The notes under the pieces were generated by a model. That model saw only the letters and a program-made list of their open reading frames with translations. It was not told the DNA's origin and searched no databases. A program made the position numbers and the translations under genes. Below are positions 27,041 through 36,173 of a stretch of DNA of 64,000 nt, piece after piece. The DNA comes from Stenotrophomonas maltophilia R551-3 (lineage in GTDB: Bacteria > Pseudomonadota > Gammaproteobacteria > Xanthomonadales > Xanthomonadaceae), in the NCBI RefSeq assembly GCF_000020665.1, contig NC_011071.1:2966501-3030500 (forward strand). The letters are read 5' to 3'. Position 1 is the first letter of the stretch; each line of letters starts with the position of its first letter.

Positions 27041-27873
27041 CCTTTGACGCTCCCCAGCAACAGACCTTGGATGTAGTACCGCTGCAGCACCAGGAACAGC
27101 GCCAGCACCGGAACCACGGTGACCACCGCGCCGGCCATCATCATTTCCACGTCCATGATGTGCTCGCGCGAGAGGGTGGCCAGCGCCACCGGCAAAGTGT
27201 AGTGCTCCTGATCGGTCAACACGATCAACGGCCACATGAAATCGTTCCATGCGCCCATGAAGGTGAAGATGGCCAGGGTCACCAGCACCGGCTTGAGCAT
27301 CGGCAGCACGATCTGGAAGAAGATGCGCAGCTCCCCTGCCCCATCTATGCGCGCCGCTTCCAGCAGTTCGTCCGGGATCGAACGCGCGTACTGGCGGACC
27401 AGGAAGATGCCGAACACGCTGGCCAGCGCCGGCACGATCACGCCGCCGAAGCTGTTGACCAGGCCCAGCTGCTTCATCAGCAGGAACAGCGGCAGCATCG
27501 CCACCTGTGCCGGGATCACCAGTGCGGCCATCAACACCTGGAACAGGCGTTCGCGGCCGACGAAGTTCAGCTTGGCGAACGCATAGCCGGCCATGGTGTT
27601 GAGCAGCAGCGAGCCGAGGGTGATGCCCACCGACACCAGCAGGCTGTTGGCGAAGTTGCCGCCCATGCCGGTGCGCGCAAACAACTCATGGTAGTTGCGC
27701 GTGGTGATGCTGGACGGCAGCAGCGGCGGCGGGAAATGGGTCGCCTCGCCCTGCGGCATGAACGAAACCGAGAGCATCCACAGCAGCGGCGCCAGGCTGA
27801 CCAGGGCCAGCACCAGCAACGCACCGTTGATCAACCACGGGTACCAGCGCGACTGGCCGATTTCACGACTCAT
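27037..27873 (-). CDS. Carbohydrate ABC transporter permease (MalG type)
   Basis: A 278-aa inner-membrane subunit with six hydrophobic helices and the ATPase-docking EAA loop EAARIDGAGELRIFFQIVLP. It pairs with the upstream MalF-type permease. Overlaps of four bases (ATGA) exist at both ends, so translation is coupled from gene to gene. No ATPase is encoded in the cluster. Confidence 0.92.
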   Translation of the reverse strand: MSREIGQSRWYPWLINGALLVLALVSLAPLLWMLSVSFMPQGEATHFPPPLLPSSITTRNYHELFARTGMGGNFANSLLVSVGITLGSLLLNTMAGYAFAKLNFVGRERLFQVLMAALVIPAQVAMLPLFLLMKQLGLVNSFGGVIVPALASVFGIFLVRQYARSIPDELLEAARIDGAGELRIFFQIVLPMLKPVLVTLAIFTFMGAWNDFMWPLIVLTDQEHYTLPVALATLSREHIMDVEMMMAGAVVTVVPVLALFLVLQRYYIQGLLLGSVKG

Positions 27874-28751
27874 ACCAACTGCCTCTTGCGGCCGAAACGC
27901 AGCATCACGGTGGTCACCGCCAGGATGATCAGGAACAACAGGAACGCCACTGCAGAGGCGCGTCCCAGGTTCCACCACTTGAAGCCTTCCTCGAACATGA
28001 AATACAGCACGCTGACGGTGCTCTGCAGCGGGTCGCCACGGGTCATCACGTAGGGTTCGGCGAACAGCTGGAAGTAGCCCGACACTGTAATCACGCCAAC
28101 CACCAGCAGCACCGGGCCAAGCATCGGCAGGGTGATATGCAGGAACTGCTTCCAGCGCGAAGCGCCGTCGATGCGTGCGGCCTCGTACAGGTCATGCGGG
28201 ATCGCCTGCAGGCCGGCCAGGAAGATCACCATGTTGTAGCCGAAGTTCTTCCACACCGCGAACAGCATGATGGTCGGCATCGCCCAGTTGGGATCACCCA
28301 GCCAATCGATCGGACTGATGCCCAGGTGGCCCAGGCCGTAGTTCACCAGACCGTAGCTGGTATGGAACAGGTAGCGCCAGATCACTGCCACCGCCACCAG
28401 CGTGGTCACCACCGGCGCGAACAGCGCGGTGCGGAACAGCGCCTTGAAGCGCGCGGCCGGTGCATTCAGCAGCATCGCCGCGCCCAGCGACACGCCGATC
28501 GACAACGGCACACCGATCAGCACGAAGTAGGTGGTGTTCCACAGCGACTTCCAGAACATCGGCGTCTGCAGAAGATCGACATAGTTGCCCAGGCCGACGA
28601 AGCGCAGGTTGTTGCTGTCGGCCAGTGCGTACAGGTCGAAATCGGTCACGCTCAGCGCCAGTGCAGAGGCCACCGGCAGGCCGAAGAACATGCCCAGCAC
28701 GATCAACGAGGGGCCGGCGAAGACCCAGCCGGCCAGCGAAGTACGTTTCAT
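27870..28751 (-). CDS. Carbohydrate ABC transporter permease (MalF type)
   Basis: A 293-aa inner-membrane subunit with about six helices. EAA loop: EAARIDGASRWKQFLHITLP. N-terminal AGWVFAGPSLIVLGMFFGLP is typical of the UgpA/MalF permeases of sugar importers. Start ATG overlaps the stop of the solute-binding protein gene by four bases. Confidence 0.92.
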   Translation of the reverse strand: MKRTSLAGWVFAGPSLIVLGMFFGLPVASALALSVTDFDLYALADSNNLRFVGLGNYVDLLQTPMFWKSLWNTTYFVLIGVPLSIGVSLGAAMLLNAPAARFKALFRTALFAPVVTTLVAVAVIWRYLFHTSYGLVNYGLGHLGISPIDWLGDPNWAMPTIMLFAVWKNFGYNMVIFLAGLQAIPHDLYEAARIDGASRWKQFLHITLPMLGPVLLVVGVITVSGYFQLFAEPYVMTRGDPLQSTVSVLYFMFEEGFKWWNLGRASAVAFLLFLIILAVTTVMLRFGRKRQLV

Positions 28752-30088
28752 TGCGCGCTCCCGGCGGCCACGGCGCTGCTCGAACGCGGCGACGGCGCAC
28801 GTTGCTGCAGGCGTTGTTGTTCATGCATCCAGCGACGCTTGGCCAGCACCTTGTCCACGCGCTGGTCCAGTTCTTCCACGGCCTTGTCCTGCGGCAGCCC
28901 GCCGCGCACCACCTTCTCGGTGACGATGCGCATTTCCTGCACGATGCGCTCCCATTCAAGCACCTTCGGCGTCGGCTTGACCCGCTCCAGCTGGTCACGG
29001 AACGCAGCGGCCAGCGGATCGTTGGCCAGCGACGGCGCGTTCCAGGTACTGCGGCGCGGCGGCAGGTCGCCGATGATCGAATGGAAGCGCGCCTGGATTT
29101 CCGGTCGCGACAGGAACTCGATCAGCTTCCAGGAGGCTTCCTTCTGCTGCGACTTGCGGAAGATCACCAGGCTGGTGCCACCGGCGATGCCCGCGCCCGG
29201 GCCGTCCGGACCCGGCAGCGCGGCGGTGCCCCACTGCCCTTCCAGCTCCTTCGGCTGCAGCTTCTTGAACTCGCGGATATTCCAGGGGCCGGAAATGTAG
29301 AACACGTTGAAGCCACGGAAGAACTCGTCCCAGACGTTGGAGATCTGCGTCTCGGACATCTTCGGCGCCCAGCCCTGCTCGAACATGTTGGCGTAGAAGC
29401 CCAGTGTGCGACGGAAGCCGGGGCTGGAGAAATTGCCACGGGTGTCGTCGTCGCGCAGCAGCGGATCCGGCTGCTGCAGCGCCAGCGACAGTTGCTGCTC
29501 GAACTCGTTGATCGGCATCAGCACCGCATAGCGGTTCGGGCCCTGCATGCGCTTGATCGCCGCCATCTGCTCGTTCCACTCCTGCCAGGTGCGCGGCGGG
29601 TGGTCATAGCCGGCCTTGGCCAGCAGGTCCTTGCGGTAGTAGATCAGGCGGGTATCGACATACCACGGCACGCCGACCAGCTCGCCGTGGATCACGTTGG
29701 TATCCCAGATGCCCTGGAAGTAGTCCTTCGGGTCGACCACGGCCGAGCGCTGCACGAATGGCTGCAGCGGCGTCAGCGCGTCGAGTTCGGCGAACTCCGG
29801 CACCCAGGTGTTGCCGAGTTGGCACACGTCCGGCAGGCCGTCGGCGGCGAACGCGGTCAGCAGCTTCTCGTGCGCGGCCGTCCACGGGATGTTCTGCACA
29901 TCCACCTTGATGCCAGGATTCTCGGCTTCAAACTCGTGGATCAGCTCGCTGACCACCTCGGCTTCGCGGCCCATTGCCCAGAAGCGCACGGTAGTGGTGC
30001 CCGGCTCGGTGCGGGCGCAGCCGGCCACGGCCAATACGGCCAGGGCAGGCAGCGCCCAGCGGCGCAGGCGGTCGATCCAGTTCGGCAT
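28748..30088 (-). CDS. Extracellular sugar-binding lipoprotein of ABC importer
   Basis: A 446-aa solute-binding protein of the MalE-like family 1. Lipobox VLAVAGC puts Cys24 at the mature N-terminus, so it is tethered in the periplasm. Family landmarks: VRFWAMGREAEVVSELIHEFEA, LPDVCQLGNTWVPEF, GVPWYVDTRLIYYRKDLL, FNVFYISGPWNIREF and ELIEFL-like WKLIEFLSRPE. Start at ATG 30088, 4 bp after the stop of the GH144-like gene. Ligand unknown; a gluco-oligosaccharide fits the neighbours. Confidence 0.9.
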   Translation of the reverse strand: MPNWIDRLRRWALPALAVLAVAGCARTEPGTTTVRFWAMGREAEVVSELIHEFEAENPGIKVDVQNIPWTAAHEKLLTAFAADGLPDVCQLGNTWVPEFAELDALTPLQPFVQRSAVVDPKDYFQGIWDTNVIHGELVGVPWYVDTRLIYYRKDLLAKAGYDHPPRTWQEWNEQMAAIKRMQGPNRYAVLMPINEFEQQLSLALQQPDPLLRDDDTRGNFSSPGFRRTLGFYANMFEQGWAPKMSETQISNVWDEFFRGFNVFYISGPWNIREFKKLQPKELEGQWGTAALPGPDGPGAGIAGGTSLVIFRKSQQKEASWKLIEFLSRPEIQARFHSIIGDLPPRRSTWNAPSLANDPLAAAFRDQLERVKPTPKVLEWERIVQEMRIVTEKVVRGGLPQDKAVEELDQRVDKVLAKRRWMHEQQRLQQRAPSPRSSSAVAAGSAQ

Positions 30089-30092
30089 CGGG

Positions 30093-31697
30093 TTACTTGC
30101 CCTGGCCTGTGGTGCGGTTGGCATTGTTCTTCTGTTCCTGCGCGGCAGCCGCGCGTGATTCGGCGATACCCACCGCGCGTGCCGCCGCGGCCTTTTCGTC
30201 TTTCTGCAGTTCCAGCGGCTGGAAGGAGCCTTCCGGTGCCAGCCAGCCACCACTGAACCCGGCCCGCTCCAGGCCCTTGCGGATGTACGGGTTCTTCTTC
30301 ATCACTTCCCAGACAAAGTCATCGCGGTAGTTGGCGATCATGGTCAGGATCGGGCCCTGGTCGATGGCGATGTAGTCGCTGGCGACCCAGCCACGATCCG
30401 GCACCAGGCGACCGGTCTTGATCGGGATGTCGTAGTTGAAGCTAGGGTTGAACGAATCCAGGAAGCCGTAGCTGGAATAGATGTAATCGCCAAAGCGCTT
30501 GTGCATCTCCAGCGTGGCCGGGATCACCTGTTCCGGGGCGAACACCACCGAGGCGATCGCGGCGGTGGGGGCAATGGTGCCGTCATCGAAATTCTCGCGC
30601 AGGCCGGCGCCGCGCGAGGAGTAATGGCGGAACTGGCGCTGCTCGCCGCGGTAGTCTTGGGTGGTGTTCTGCGGTCCGTCACTGGCAGTCAGGCCCCACA
30701 CGTTCTCGCCATATTCCTTCCACTGCATCGGGTTGGCGATGGCGTACTCGCGCTGGGCCAGCGCGGCCGAACGGCTGTTGAGGAAATAGGTGCTGCCGCG
30801 CTCGCGCATGTACGCGTCCTGGATGTCGCGGAAGTCGATCCAGACGTGGCTGTACTGGTGGCCGAACAGCGGGCCGAACGACAGGTATTCCTGGCCCTGG
30901 TACACGCCCCAGTCGTTGTCGTAGGTGCGTGTCCACACGGTCCACGCATCCGGGCTGACCGGGTGCGTTGGCGAACCCAGGGCGAGGATGTAGACCATCA
31001 TCGCCTCGTTGTAGCCCATCCAGTCATGGTCGATGAAGCCACTCTCCGGGAACCAGCCCATCGAGATCAGCGGCGCACGCTGCTGCAGCCACGGCCAGTC
31101 GACCTTCTTGTACAGGGTGTCGGCGATCTGCCGGATTTCCTTCTCGCGCGGATCGTCGCCGTCGTAGTACGACTGTGCGAACAGCACGCCCATCATCAGC
31201 AGCGCGGTATCCACCGAGGACAGTTCAACCCAGCTGTCGTAACGACGGCCTTCCTGCATGTCCAGGAAGTGGTAGTAGAAACCCTTGTAGCCGGCCTTGC
31301 CGGTGCGCTGCGGGCCCATCGGCACATCGCGGAAGAACTTCAGCGTAGTCAGCGTGCGGTCGATGGCCTGGTTGCGGCTGACCCAGCCGTTCTCGATGCC
31401 GATCGGATAGGCGGTCAGCGCGAAGCCGACCGAGGCGATGCTGGCGAACGGCCGCGACGGATAGCGGTCCGGGGTCAGGCCGTTGATTTCATTGGTGGTG
31501 TCCCAGAAGAACTGGAAGGTACGGCGCTCGATGTCATCGAACAGCGGCGGCAGGACCGGCTTCATCGGCCGCGGCGGCGCGTCGGCCTCGATCAGGATCA
31601 CCGGCGGCCGCGGCTTGGCAGGCTCCTGCTGGGCCGGCTGGCAGGCAGCAACGGCCAGGCTCAACGCCGCGGCGGACAACAGATGGCGTGCCTGCAT
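30093..31697 (-). CDS. GH144-like glucoamylase-family lipoprotein, probable beta-1,2-glucanase
   Basis: A 534-aa envelope glycosidase. Lipobox LAVAAC places the lipid on Cys19. The PF10091-type (alpha/alpha)6 domain spans about residues 45-500 with SWVELSSVDTALLMMG, GFIDHDWMGYNEAMMVYILALG, FGHQYSHVWIDFRDIQD and SRGAGLRENFDDGT. Characterised members of this group are GH144 endo-beta-1,2-glucanases or sophorohydrolases, so beta-1,2-glucan is the best guess. Start at ATG 31697 with GGAGGA upstream. It opens a coupled operon running to 22977; a LacI-type operator lies 54 bp upstream of the start. Confidence 0.8.
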   Translation of the reverse strand: MQARHLLSAAALSLAVAACQPAQQEPAKPRPPVILIEADAPPRPMKPVLPPLFDDIERRTFQFFWDTTNEINGLTPDRYPSRPFASIASVGFALTAYPIGIENGWVSRNQAIDRTLTTLKFFRDVPMGPQRTGKAGYKGFYYHFLDMQEGRRYDSWVELSSVDTALLMMGVLFAQSYYDGDDPREKEIRQIADTLYKKVDWPWLQQRAPLISMGWFPESGFIDHDWMGYNEAMMVYILALGSPTHPVSPDAWTVWTRTYDNDWGVYQGQEYLSFGPLFGHQYSHVWIDFRDIQDAYMRERGSTYFLNSRSAALAQREYAIANPMQWKEYGENVWGLTASDGPQNTTQDYRGEQRQFRHYSSRGAGLRENFDDGTIAPTAAIASVVFAPEQVIPATLEMHKRFGDYIYSSYGFLDSFNPSFNYDIPIKTGRLVPDRGWVASDYIAIDQGPILTMIANYRDDFVWEVMKKNPYIRKGLERAGFSGGWLAPEGSFQPLELQKDEKAAAARAVGIAESRAAAAQEQKNNANRTTGQGK

Positions 31698-31750
31698 GGC
31701 GCGGTTCCTCCGGTGGTCTGATCGATGGGAAAGCATACCGTCCAATGATC

Positions 31751-31764
31751 TGAAATCGTTTACA
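31751..31764 (-). promoter_or_regulatory. LacI-type operator upstream of the glycosidase operon
   Basis: Read on the minus strand: TGTAAACGATTTCA, a near palindrome with central CG. It agrees at 11 of 14 positions with the site in the lacI-type promoter (36175-36188). A weak -10, TATGCT, lies at 31731-31736. Binding by the regulator at 35108-36130 is inferred. Confidence 0.6.
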
Positions 31765-31776
31765 AGATGCGTTCTT

Positions 31777-31800
31777 AAAAAACCACGAAAAACGTGGTTT
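31777..31800 (-). terminator. Probable terminator of the receptor transcript
   Basis: On the minus strand an 8-bp stem AAACCACG/CGTGGTTT with loop TTTTT runs into T6. It lies 150 bp after the receptor stop and just before the operator of the glycosidase operon, so it would separate the two transcription units. Confidence 0.55.
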
Positions 31801-31812
31801 GACACCGCGATC

Positions 31813-31921
31813 ATTGCCCACGCCGCTGCCCCCTGTCCGGCAGCGGCGTGGGCAATGGACCGGCGCGGGGCCGGCCATTGCCGTTTTTTCATCCTGCCGA
31901 TGCCGCCGGCGGACCGGCGGC
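31813..31921. repeat. Nested strong hairpins between receptor and glycosidase genes
   Basis: 31813-31856 has 18-bp arms (ATTGCCCACGCCGCTGCC and complement). 31851-31882 has GGCAATGG/CCATTGCC plus inner CCGGC/GCCGG and on the plus strand runs into T6 at 31884-31889. 31902-31921 is GCCGCCGG/CCGGCGGC. The first two share GGCAAT and exclude each other. They lack the GTAG tip. Confidence 0.7.
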
Positions 31922-31949
31922 GTCGGGGTATTGCTTCAGGCGGATCCGC

Positions 31950-34900
31950 TTAGAAGCGGAAGCCCACCTCAGCCTTGACCTGGCGCGGCGTACCGATGAT
32001 GTCGCCGGTCTCGTTGTAGCTGACCAGCAGCTTGCCGTCGCTCTTCACGTAGTTCAGCTTGGAGAAGTTGTCGAAGTTGAGCACGTTGATGATGTCGATA
32101 CGGGCATACAGCTCGGTATCGCCGGCCAGCTTGAAAGTCTTGGTCGCCTGCAGATCCAGCGAGCGGTAGCCGAAGATCTTGCCGCCGAGCAGGAAGTGGC
32201 CGTTGCCCGACGGTGTGCCTGCAGCCGGGGTCGGCATGCAGTTCGAATTGCCGGCCTGGGCGATGCAGGACCAGTCGTTGCCCGGGGTCGGCGTGGCCAG
32301 GGTCAGCTTGCCACCAAAGGTGATGCCCCAGAAGCCGTCATACGAGCCGGTGACCACCAGGCGGTGGCGCGGCGCGCCGTTGGACTTGATGGTCGGGTAT
32401 TCACCGATGGTGCCGCGATCGAACGAATAGTGCTCGTTGATGTTGCGGTTGTGGCGGGCATTGGTCCAGGTGTAGGCGATCGAGGTGCCCCAGCCGCTTT
32501 CCTTGCTGTACGGCTTCTGCGCCGACAGCAGGATCTGGGTGGAGCGGGTCTTGATGCCCTGCTGGCCGATGATCAGGCTGCCGAAGCCCGGGATGCTGCA
32601 GCCCCACGGCTGACCGTAGGTCGGCTCGTCAGCGCCGCACAGCATCTGGTTGTCGAAGAAATTGCCGTTGTTGAAGCGGTTGCCCAGCGTGTAGGCGAAG
32701 CCGTCGTAGGTCAGCGTGCGTGAAATCGTGGCATCGGTCAGCCACTCGCCGATCTGGTTGCTCATGCCGAGGCTGAACTGGTCGGAGTACGGCACCTTCA
32801 TGTTGTTGTTCAGCAGATCGACTTCCATGCCTTCATTGCTGGTGGAACCCAGCAGTGCCTGCACGTTCTCGATGCCGTTCATCAGGTTCGGGTTCCAGTC
32901 AAAGCACGGGGTCTGTCCGTACATGCAGCTGCCGGTGGCCGGGTTGCGGAAGAACACGGTCGGCTGCGGCAATGCCAGCTTGGTGGTTTCCAGTGCCAGG
33001 TTGTCGAACAGGTCGCGATCATAGGACCGGCCGGCGCCACCATGGAACACGTGCTGCTCATCGGCGTTGACGTCATACGAGAAGCCCAGGCGCGGCTGCC
33101 AGGCATTCTTGAAATTCTTGCGATTGTGACCGGTGCTGATGTAGTCGTTGACGTTCAAACCACTGAGCGCCAGCGTCTGCGCATAGGTCTGGCCCGCAGG
33201 CGCATGCCTGTCCTGCGAGAACAATGCGTTCACAACCTCCGGCGGGGTCACGAAATCGGTATAGACCGGGTTCTTTTCGTAGTCCCAGCGCAGGCCGATG
33301 TTCAGCTGCAGGTGATCATTGACCTGCCAGTCGTCCTGGATGAACAAGCCGATCTGCTTGACCTTGGCGCGCACCTCGGACTGCACGCCGGTGACACCAG
33401 TACTGGCCTTGGTGAACTGCGCCTTGTAAGGGGTGCCGGAGGAGAAGGCAGGGTTGTCGATGGTGTAGAAGAACTGCGGATTGATCTGCGCGGCATCGGA
33501 CGCGTACAGATCGATCTGCTTGTACTTGGCGCCCATCTTGATGGTGTGGTCGCCGGCCCACTGGAGGCCGTCCAGGGTCAGGTTATCCTCGATCGCCCAG
33601 CCCTTCTGGCCCTTCACCTGAGAGGCGAACGCATCGGCTGCGCCGATCTGGACGAGGGTCTTTTCCTGCGGGGTGTTCCGGTTCTTGTCACCAAAGTCCG
33701 GCGCTGTGTAGACGATACCGTTGCCGTAGGTCAGCGGCAGCGGATTGTTGAACGCCTCCTCATGGGTGACCATCAGCTCGTTGTAGAACCGCTCGCCGCT
33801 GTGGTTCCAGCGCAGGGCATAGCGGCGGTCGGTGTTGTCCACCACCTTGCCGTGCACCTTGGCGGTCTGGTCACTGAACTGCTGCTGGGTTTCGTCGCGA
33901 TCCTGGAAGGTCAGCTCGATACGATCGTTATCGGTCGGCTCGAAGTCGATCTTGGCGAAGATCAGGTCCTGCTGGAACGGCTGGCTGGCCGGGCCGAGAC
34001 CTGCGAGACCATCGGCGGGCAGATTGGCGGCCGCCGAGCTCACCGCACCGTCCGGCGCGATGGTCACCGGCAGATCGAAGCGCTTGGCTTCATAGGTGAC
34101 GAAGAAATGGGCCTTGTCCTTGATGATCGGGCCACCCAGCGCGAAGCCATATTCCTTCTCGGCCGATTCTTCCTTGCTCTTGCCCGGCTGGCGTTCGGCC
34201 GGGGTCATCGCGCGCATGCTGTCGTTGGTGTAACGGTAGAAGGTTTCACCCTTGAACTCGTTGGTACCGGACTTGGTAGCGGCGGTGATCGCTGCACTGG
34301 ACACCTGGCCGTACTCGGCCTTGTAGTTGCCGGTGATGACCTTGTATTCACCGATGGCCAGCTGCGGGAACGGATTGCCTGCGCTTCCGGACTGGCCGGA
34401 GATGCCGCCGCCCTTGACGTAGCTCTTCTGGCCCACACCATCGATGTAGACGTTGGTGCCGTCGGAATTGGTGGCGCCGCCGCGCAGCGAGGTGTTGCCC
34501 TTGGCATCGCGGGTGAAGATCATGCCCGGCACCGCGTCGGCGAACTCCAGGAAGTTGCGCGACACCTGCGGGGTGGTCTGGATCTGCTGCAGGCTGACGG
34601 TCTTGCCGACTTCAGAGGTGCGCACTTCCTGCAGCAGGGTCGGCGCAACAACGTTGACGGTGTCCAGGTTGGTGGCTGCGGTCGTGCCGGGAGTACTGCT
34701 GGCGGCGTCGGCAAAGTTCAGCGTCGCGGTCGAAGCCACGGTGACGGTGACCTTCTGGGTCTGGCCATTGGCGACCACGTTGTAGGTGCCGGGATCCAGG
34801 CCCATCAGCGAGTAGCTGCCATCGGCACGCACAGTGCCGCGGCGGACGGTGCCGGTGGCCACGTTGGTGGCGGTGACTTCAGAACCGGCCTGGGCGCCGG

Positions 34901-35030
34901 AAACCTGGCCGCGCAGGCTGGCATTGGCCGACTGCGCCATGACGTTCGGAGCGGCGGCCAGCATCAGGCAGCTGACCAGTGCGGTGCTCAGCAGCCGGCG
35001 TGCCGGCGTGCGGAAGGTGGTGTGCATCAT
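31950..35030 (-). CDS. TonB-dependent receptor, carboxypeptidase-regulatory (Oar-like) type
   Basis: A 1026-aa outer-membrane active transporter. Signal peptide to about residue 33 (ending NVMAQS), then a carboxypeptidase-regulatory-like beta domain (35-110; SVTATN-like EVTATNVATGTVRRGTV), the plug (about 140-260; NLDTVNVVAP, SLRGGATNSDGTNVYIDGVG) and a 22-strand barrel ending in the typical aromatic KAEVGFRF. Expected to bring oligosaccharide across the outer membrane for the enzymes and ABC importer downstream. Start ATG 35030 with GGAG 9 bases upstream; MM doublet leaves 35027 possible. It lies 77 bp behind the LacI gene with no operator between. Confidence 0.93.
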   Translation of the reverse strand: MMHTTFRTPARRLLSTALVSCLMLAAAPNVMAQSANASLRGQVSGAQAGSEVTATNVATGTVRRGTVRADGSYSLMGLDPGTYNVVANGQTQKVTVTVASTATLNFADAASSTPGTTAATNLDTVNVVAPTLLQEVRTSEVGKTVSLQQIQTTPQVSRNFLEFADAVPGMIFTRDAKGNTSLRGGATNSDGTNVYIDGVGQKSYVKGGGISGQSGSAGNPFPQLAIGEYKVITGNYKAEYGQVSSAAITAATKSGTNEFKGETFYRYTNDSMRAMTPAERQPGKSKEESAEKEYGFALGGPIIKDKAHFFVTYEAKRFDLPVTIAPDGAVSSAAANLPADGLAGLGPASQPFQQDLIFAKIDFEPTDNDRIELTFQDRDETQQQFSDQTAKVHGKVVDNTDRRYALRWNHSGERFYNELMVTHEEAFNNPLPLTYGNGIVYTAPDFGDKNRNTPQEKTLVQIGAADAFASQVKGQKGWAIEDNLTLDGLQWAGDHTIKMGAKYKQIDLYASDAAQINPQFFYTIDNPAFSSGTPYKAQFTKASTGVTGVQSEVRAKVKQIGLFIQDDWQVNDHLQLNIGLRWDYEKNPVYTDFVTPPEVVNALFSQDRHAPAGQTYAQTLALSGLNVNDYISTGHNRKNFKNAWQPRLGFSYDVNADEQHVFHGGAGRSYDRDLFDNLALETTKLALPQPTVFFRNPATGSCMYGQTPCFDWNPNLMNGIENVQALLGSTSNEGMEVDLLNNNMKVPYSDQFSLGMSNQIGEWLTDATISRTLTYDGFAYTLGNRFNNGNFFDNQMLCGADEPTYGQPWGCSIPGFGSLIIGQQGIKTRSTQILLSAQKPYSKESGWGTSIAYTWTNARHNRNINEHYSFDRGTIGEYPTIKSNGAPRHRLVVTGSYDGFWGITFGGKLTLATPTPGNDWSCIAQAGNSNCMPTPAAGTPSGNGHFLLGGKIFGYRSLDLQATKTFKLAGDTELYARIDIINVLNFDNFSKLNYVKSDGKLLVSYNETGDIIGTPRQVKAEVGFRF

Positions 35031-35107
35031 CAACTCAATCTCCGGGTGGCGGTGACCGCTCGCGCGGTCCCTGCGATCAATCAAAAAAAGAAGGAACGCC
35101 TCTGGCT

Positions 35108-36130
35108 TCAATGGCCCGATGGCGGAGTGGTGGAATCGCGAACTATCAAGCGGGGAACCAGGGTCTGCTTGTCCCCTGTCCCGTCCGTGGAGGTGCCGTC
35201 CATCAACTGCAGCAGGCGCGTCATGGCCCGGTCGCCGAGCTCGGCGATGCTGACCTGCATGGTGGTCAGCGACGGGTGCACGAAACGCGCCAGCGGAATG
35301 TCATCGAAACCCGCCAGCGCGACATCGGACGGGACCTGGACGCCGGCCTGCGTGAACGCATACAGGCAGCCCAGGGCCATCATGTCGTTGGCGGCGAACA
35401 CGGCATCGGGCAGCGCTCCGGCTGCCAGCAACTCCTGACCGGCGCGATGGCCGGAAGCTTCGTCGAAATCACCGGGCAACTCGATGCCTTCGGCGCCACT
35501 GCCAAAAGCCGCCAGCGCGTCACGGAAGCCGCGCAGGCGCTCGCGCGCGTCGAAGTTGAGGTCCGGGCCAGAAATGAAAGCGATGCGACGGTGGCCGGCG
35601 TCAAGCAGATGGCGGGTCATCGCCATCGCACCGGCATGGTCGTCGATGCTCAGCACCGGGTGGTCCTGCCCGGGCAGATAGGTGTTGATCAACACCGTCG
35701 GCAACGACTGCGGCAGGTTGTCGGTCAGGAAACCGGGGCTCTCGGCATAGGGCGAGAGCACCAGCAGGCCGTCGACGCGGCCGCGCATGGCGCGCAGGGC
35801 CGCGCCCTGCTGTTCCTGGTCACCATGGTAGCTGGACACCAGCAGGTGCTGGCGGCGGTTGCGGGCCACGCCGTCGATGCCGCGCATCAGTTCGGAGAAG
35901 AATTCGCCGTACAGGTCAGGCAGCACCACGCCCACCGTATTGGTGCGGCGGCTGCTCAGGCTGCGGGCGGCGGCGTGCGGGGTGTAACGCAGCCGTGCGG
36001 CCACCTCCAGCACAAGCTGGCGGACCGGTTCGGCGACATTTTCATGCCCGTTGAGCGCGCGGGAAACCGTGGCCACGGAGACCCGGGCTTCGCGTGCGAC
36101 GTCTTTGATTGTGATAGCTGCCTTGTTCAC
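35108..36130 (-). CDS. LacI-family transcriptional regulator
   Basis: A 340-aa DNA-binding repressor. Helix-turn-helix at residues 6-27 (ITIKDVAREARVSVATVSRA), hinge helix AARSLSSRRTNTVG, then a periplasmic-binding-like sensor domain with GPDLNFDARERLRGFRDAL and AGFDDIPLARFVHPSLTT. Start: GTG 36130, because GGAGGG sits 8 bases before it; the GTG at 36145 overlaps that ribosome site. An operator overlaps its own -10, pointing to autorepression, and a matching operator lies before the glycosidase operon. The inducer is unknown, probably the imported sugar. Confidence 0.92.
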   Translation of the reverse strand: MNKAAITIKDVAREARVSVATVSRALNGHENVAEPVRQLVLEVAARLRYTPHAAARSLSSRRTNTVGVVLPDLYGEFFSELMRGIDGVARNRRQHLLVSSYHGDQEQQGAALRAMRGRVDGLLVLSPYAESPGFLTDNLPQSLPTVLINTYLPGQDHPVLSIDDHAGAMAMTRHLLDAGHRRIAFISGPDLNFDARERLRGFRDALAAFGSGAEGIELPGDFDEASGHRAGQELLAAGALPDAVFAANDMMALGCLYAFTQAGVQVPSDVALAGFDDIPLARFVHPSLTTMQVSIAELGDRAMTRLLQLMDGTSTDGTGDKQTLVPRLIVRDSTTPPSGH

Positions 36131-36173
36131 GAAGCCGCCCTCCACGGCTTGGACCTACCAGCATTGGCGCGGA

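Noticed and set aside
31851..31889. Plus-strand terminator implying a plus-strand gene before it
   Set aside because: No plus-strand frame with a ribosome site or family precedes it; the only genes there are on the minus strand, so it is reported as a hairpin only.
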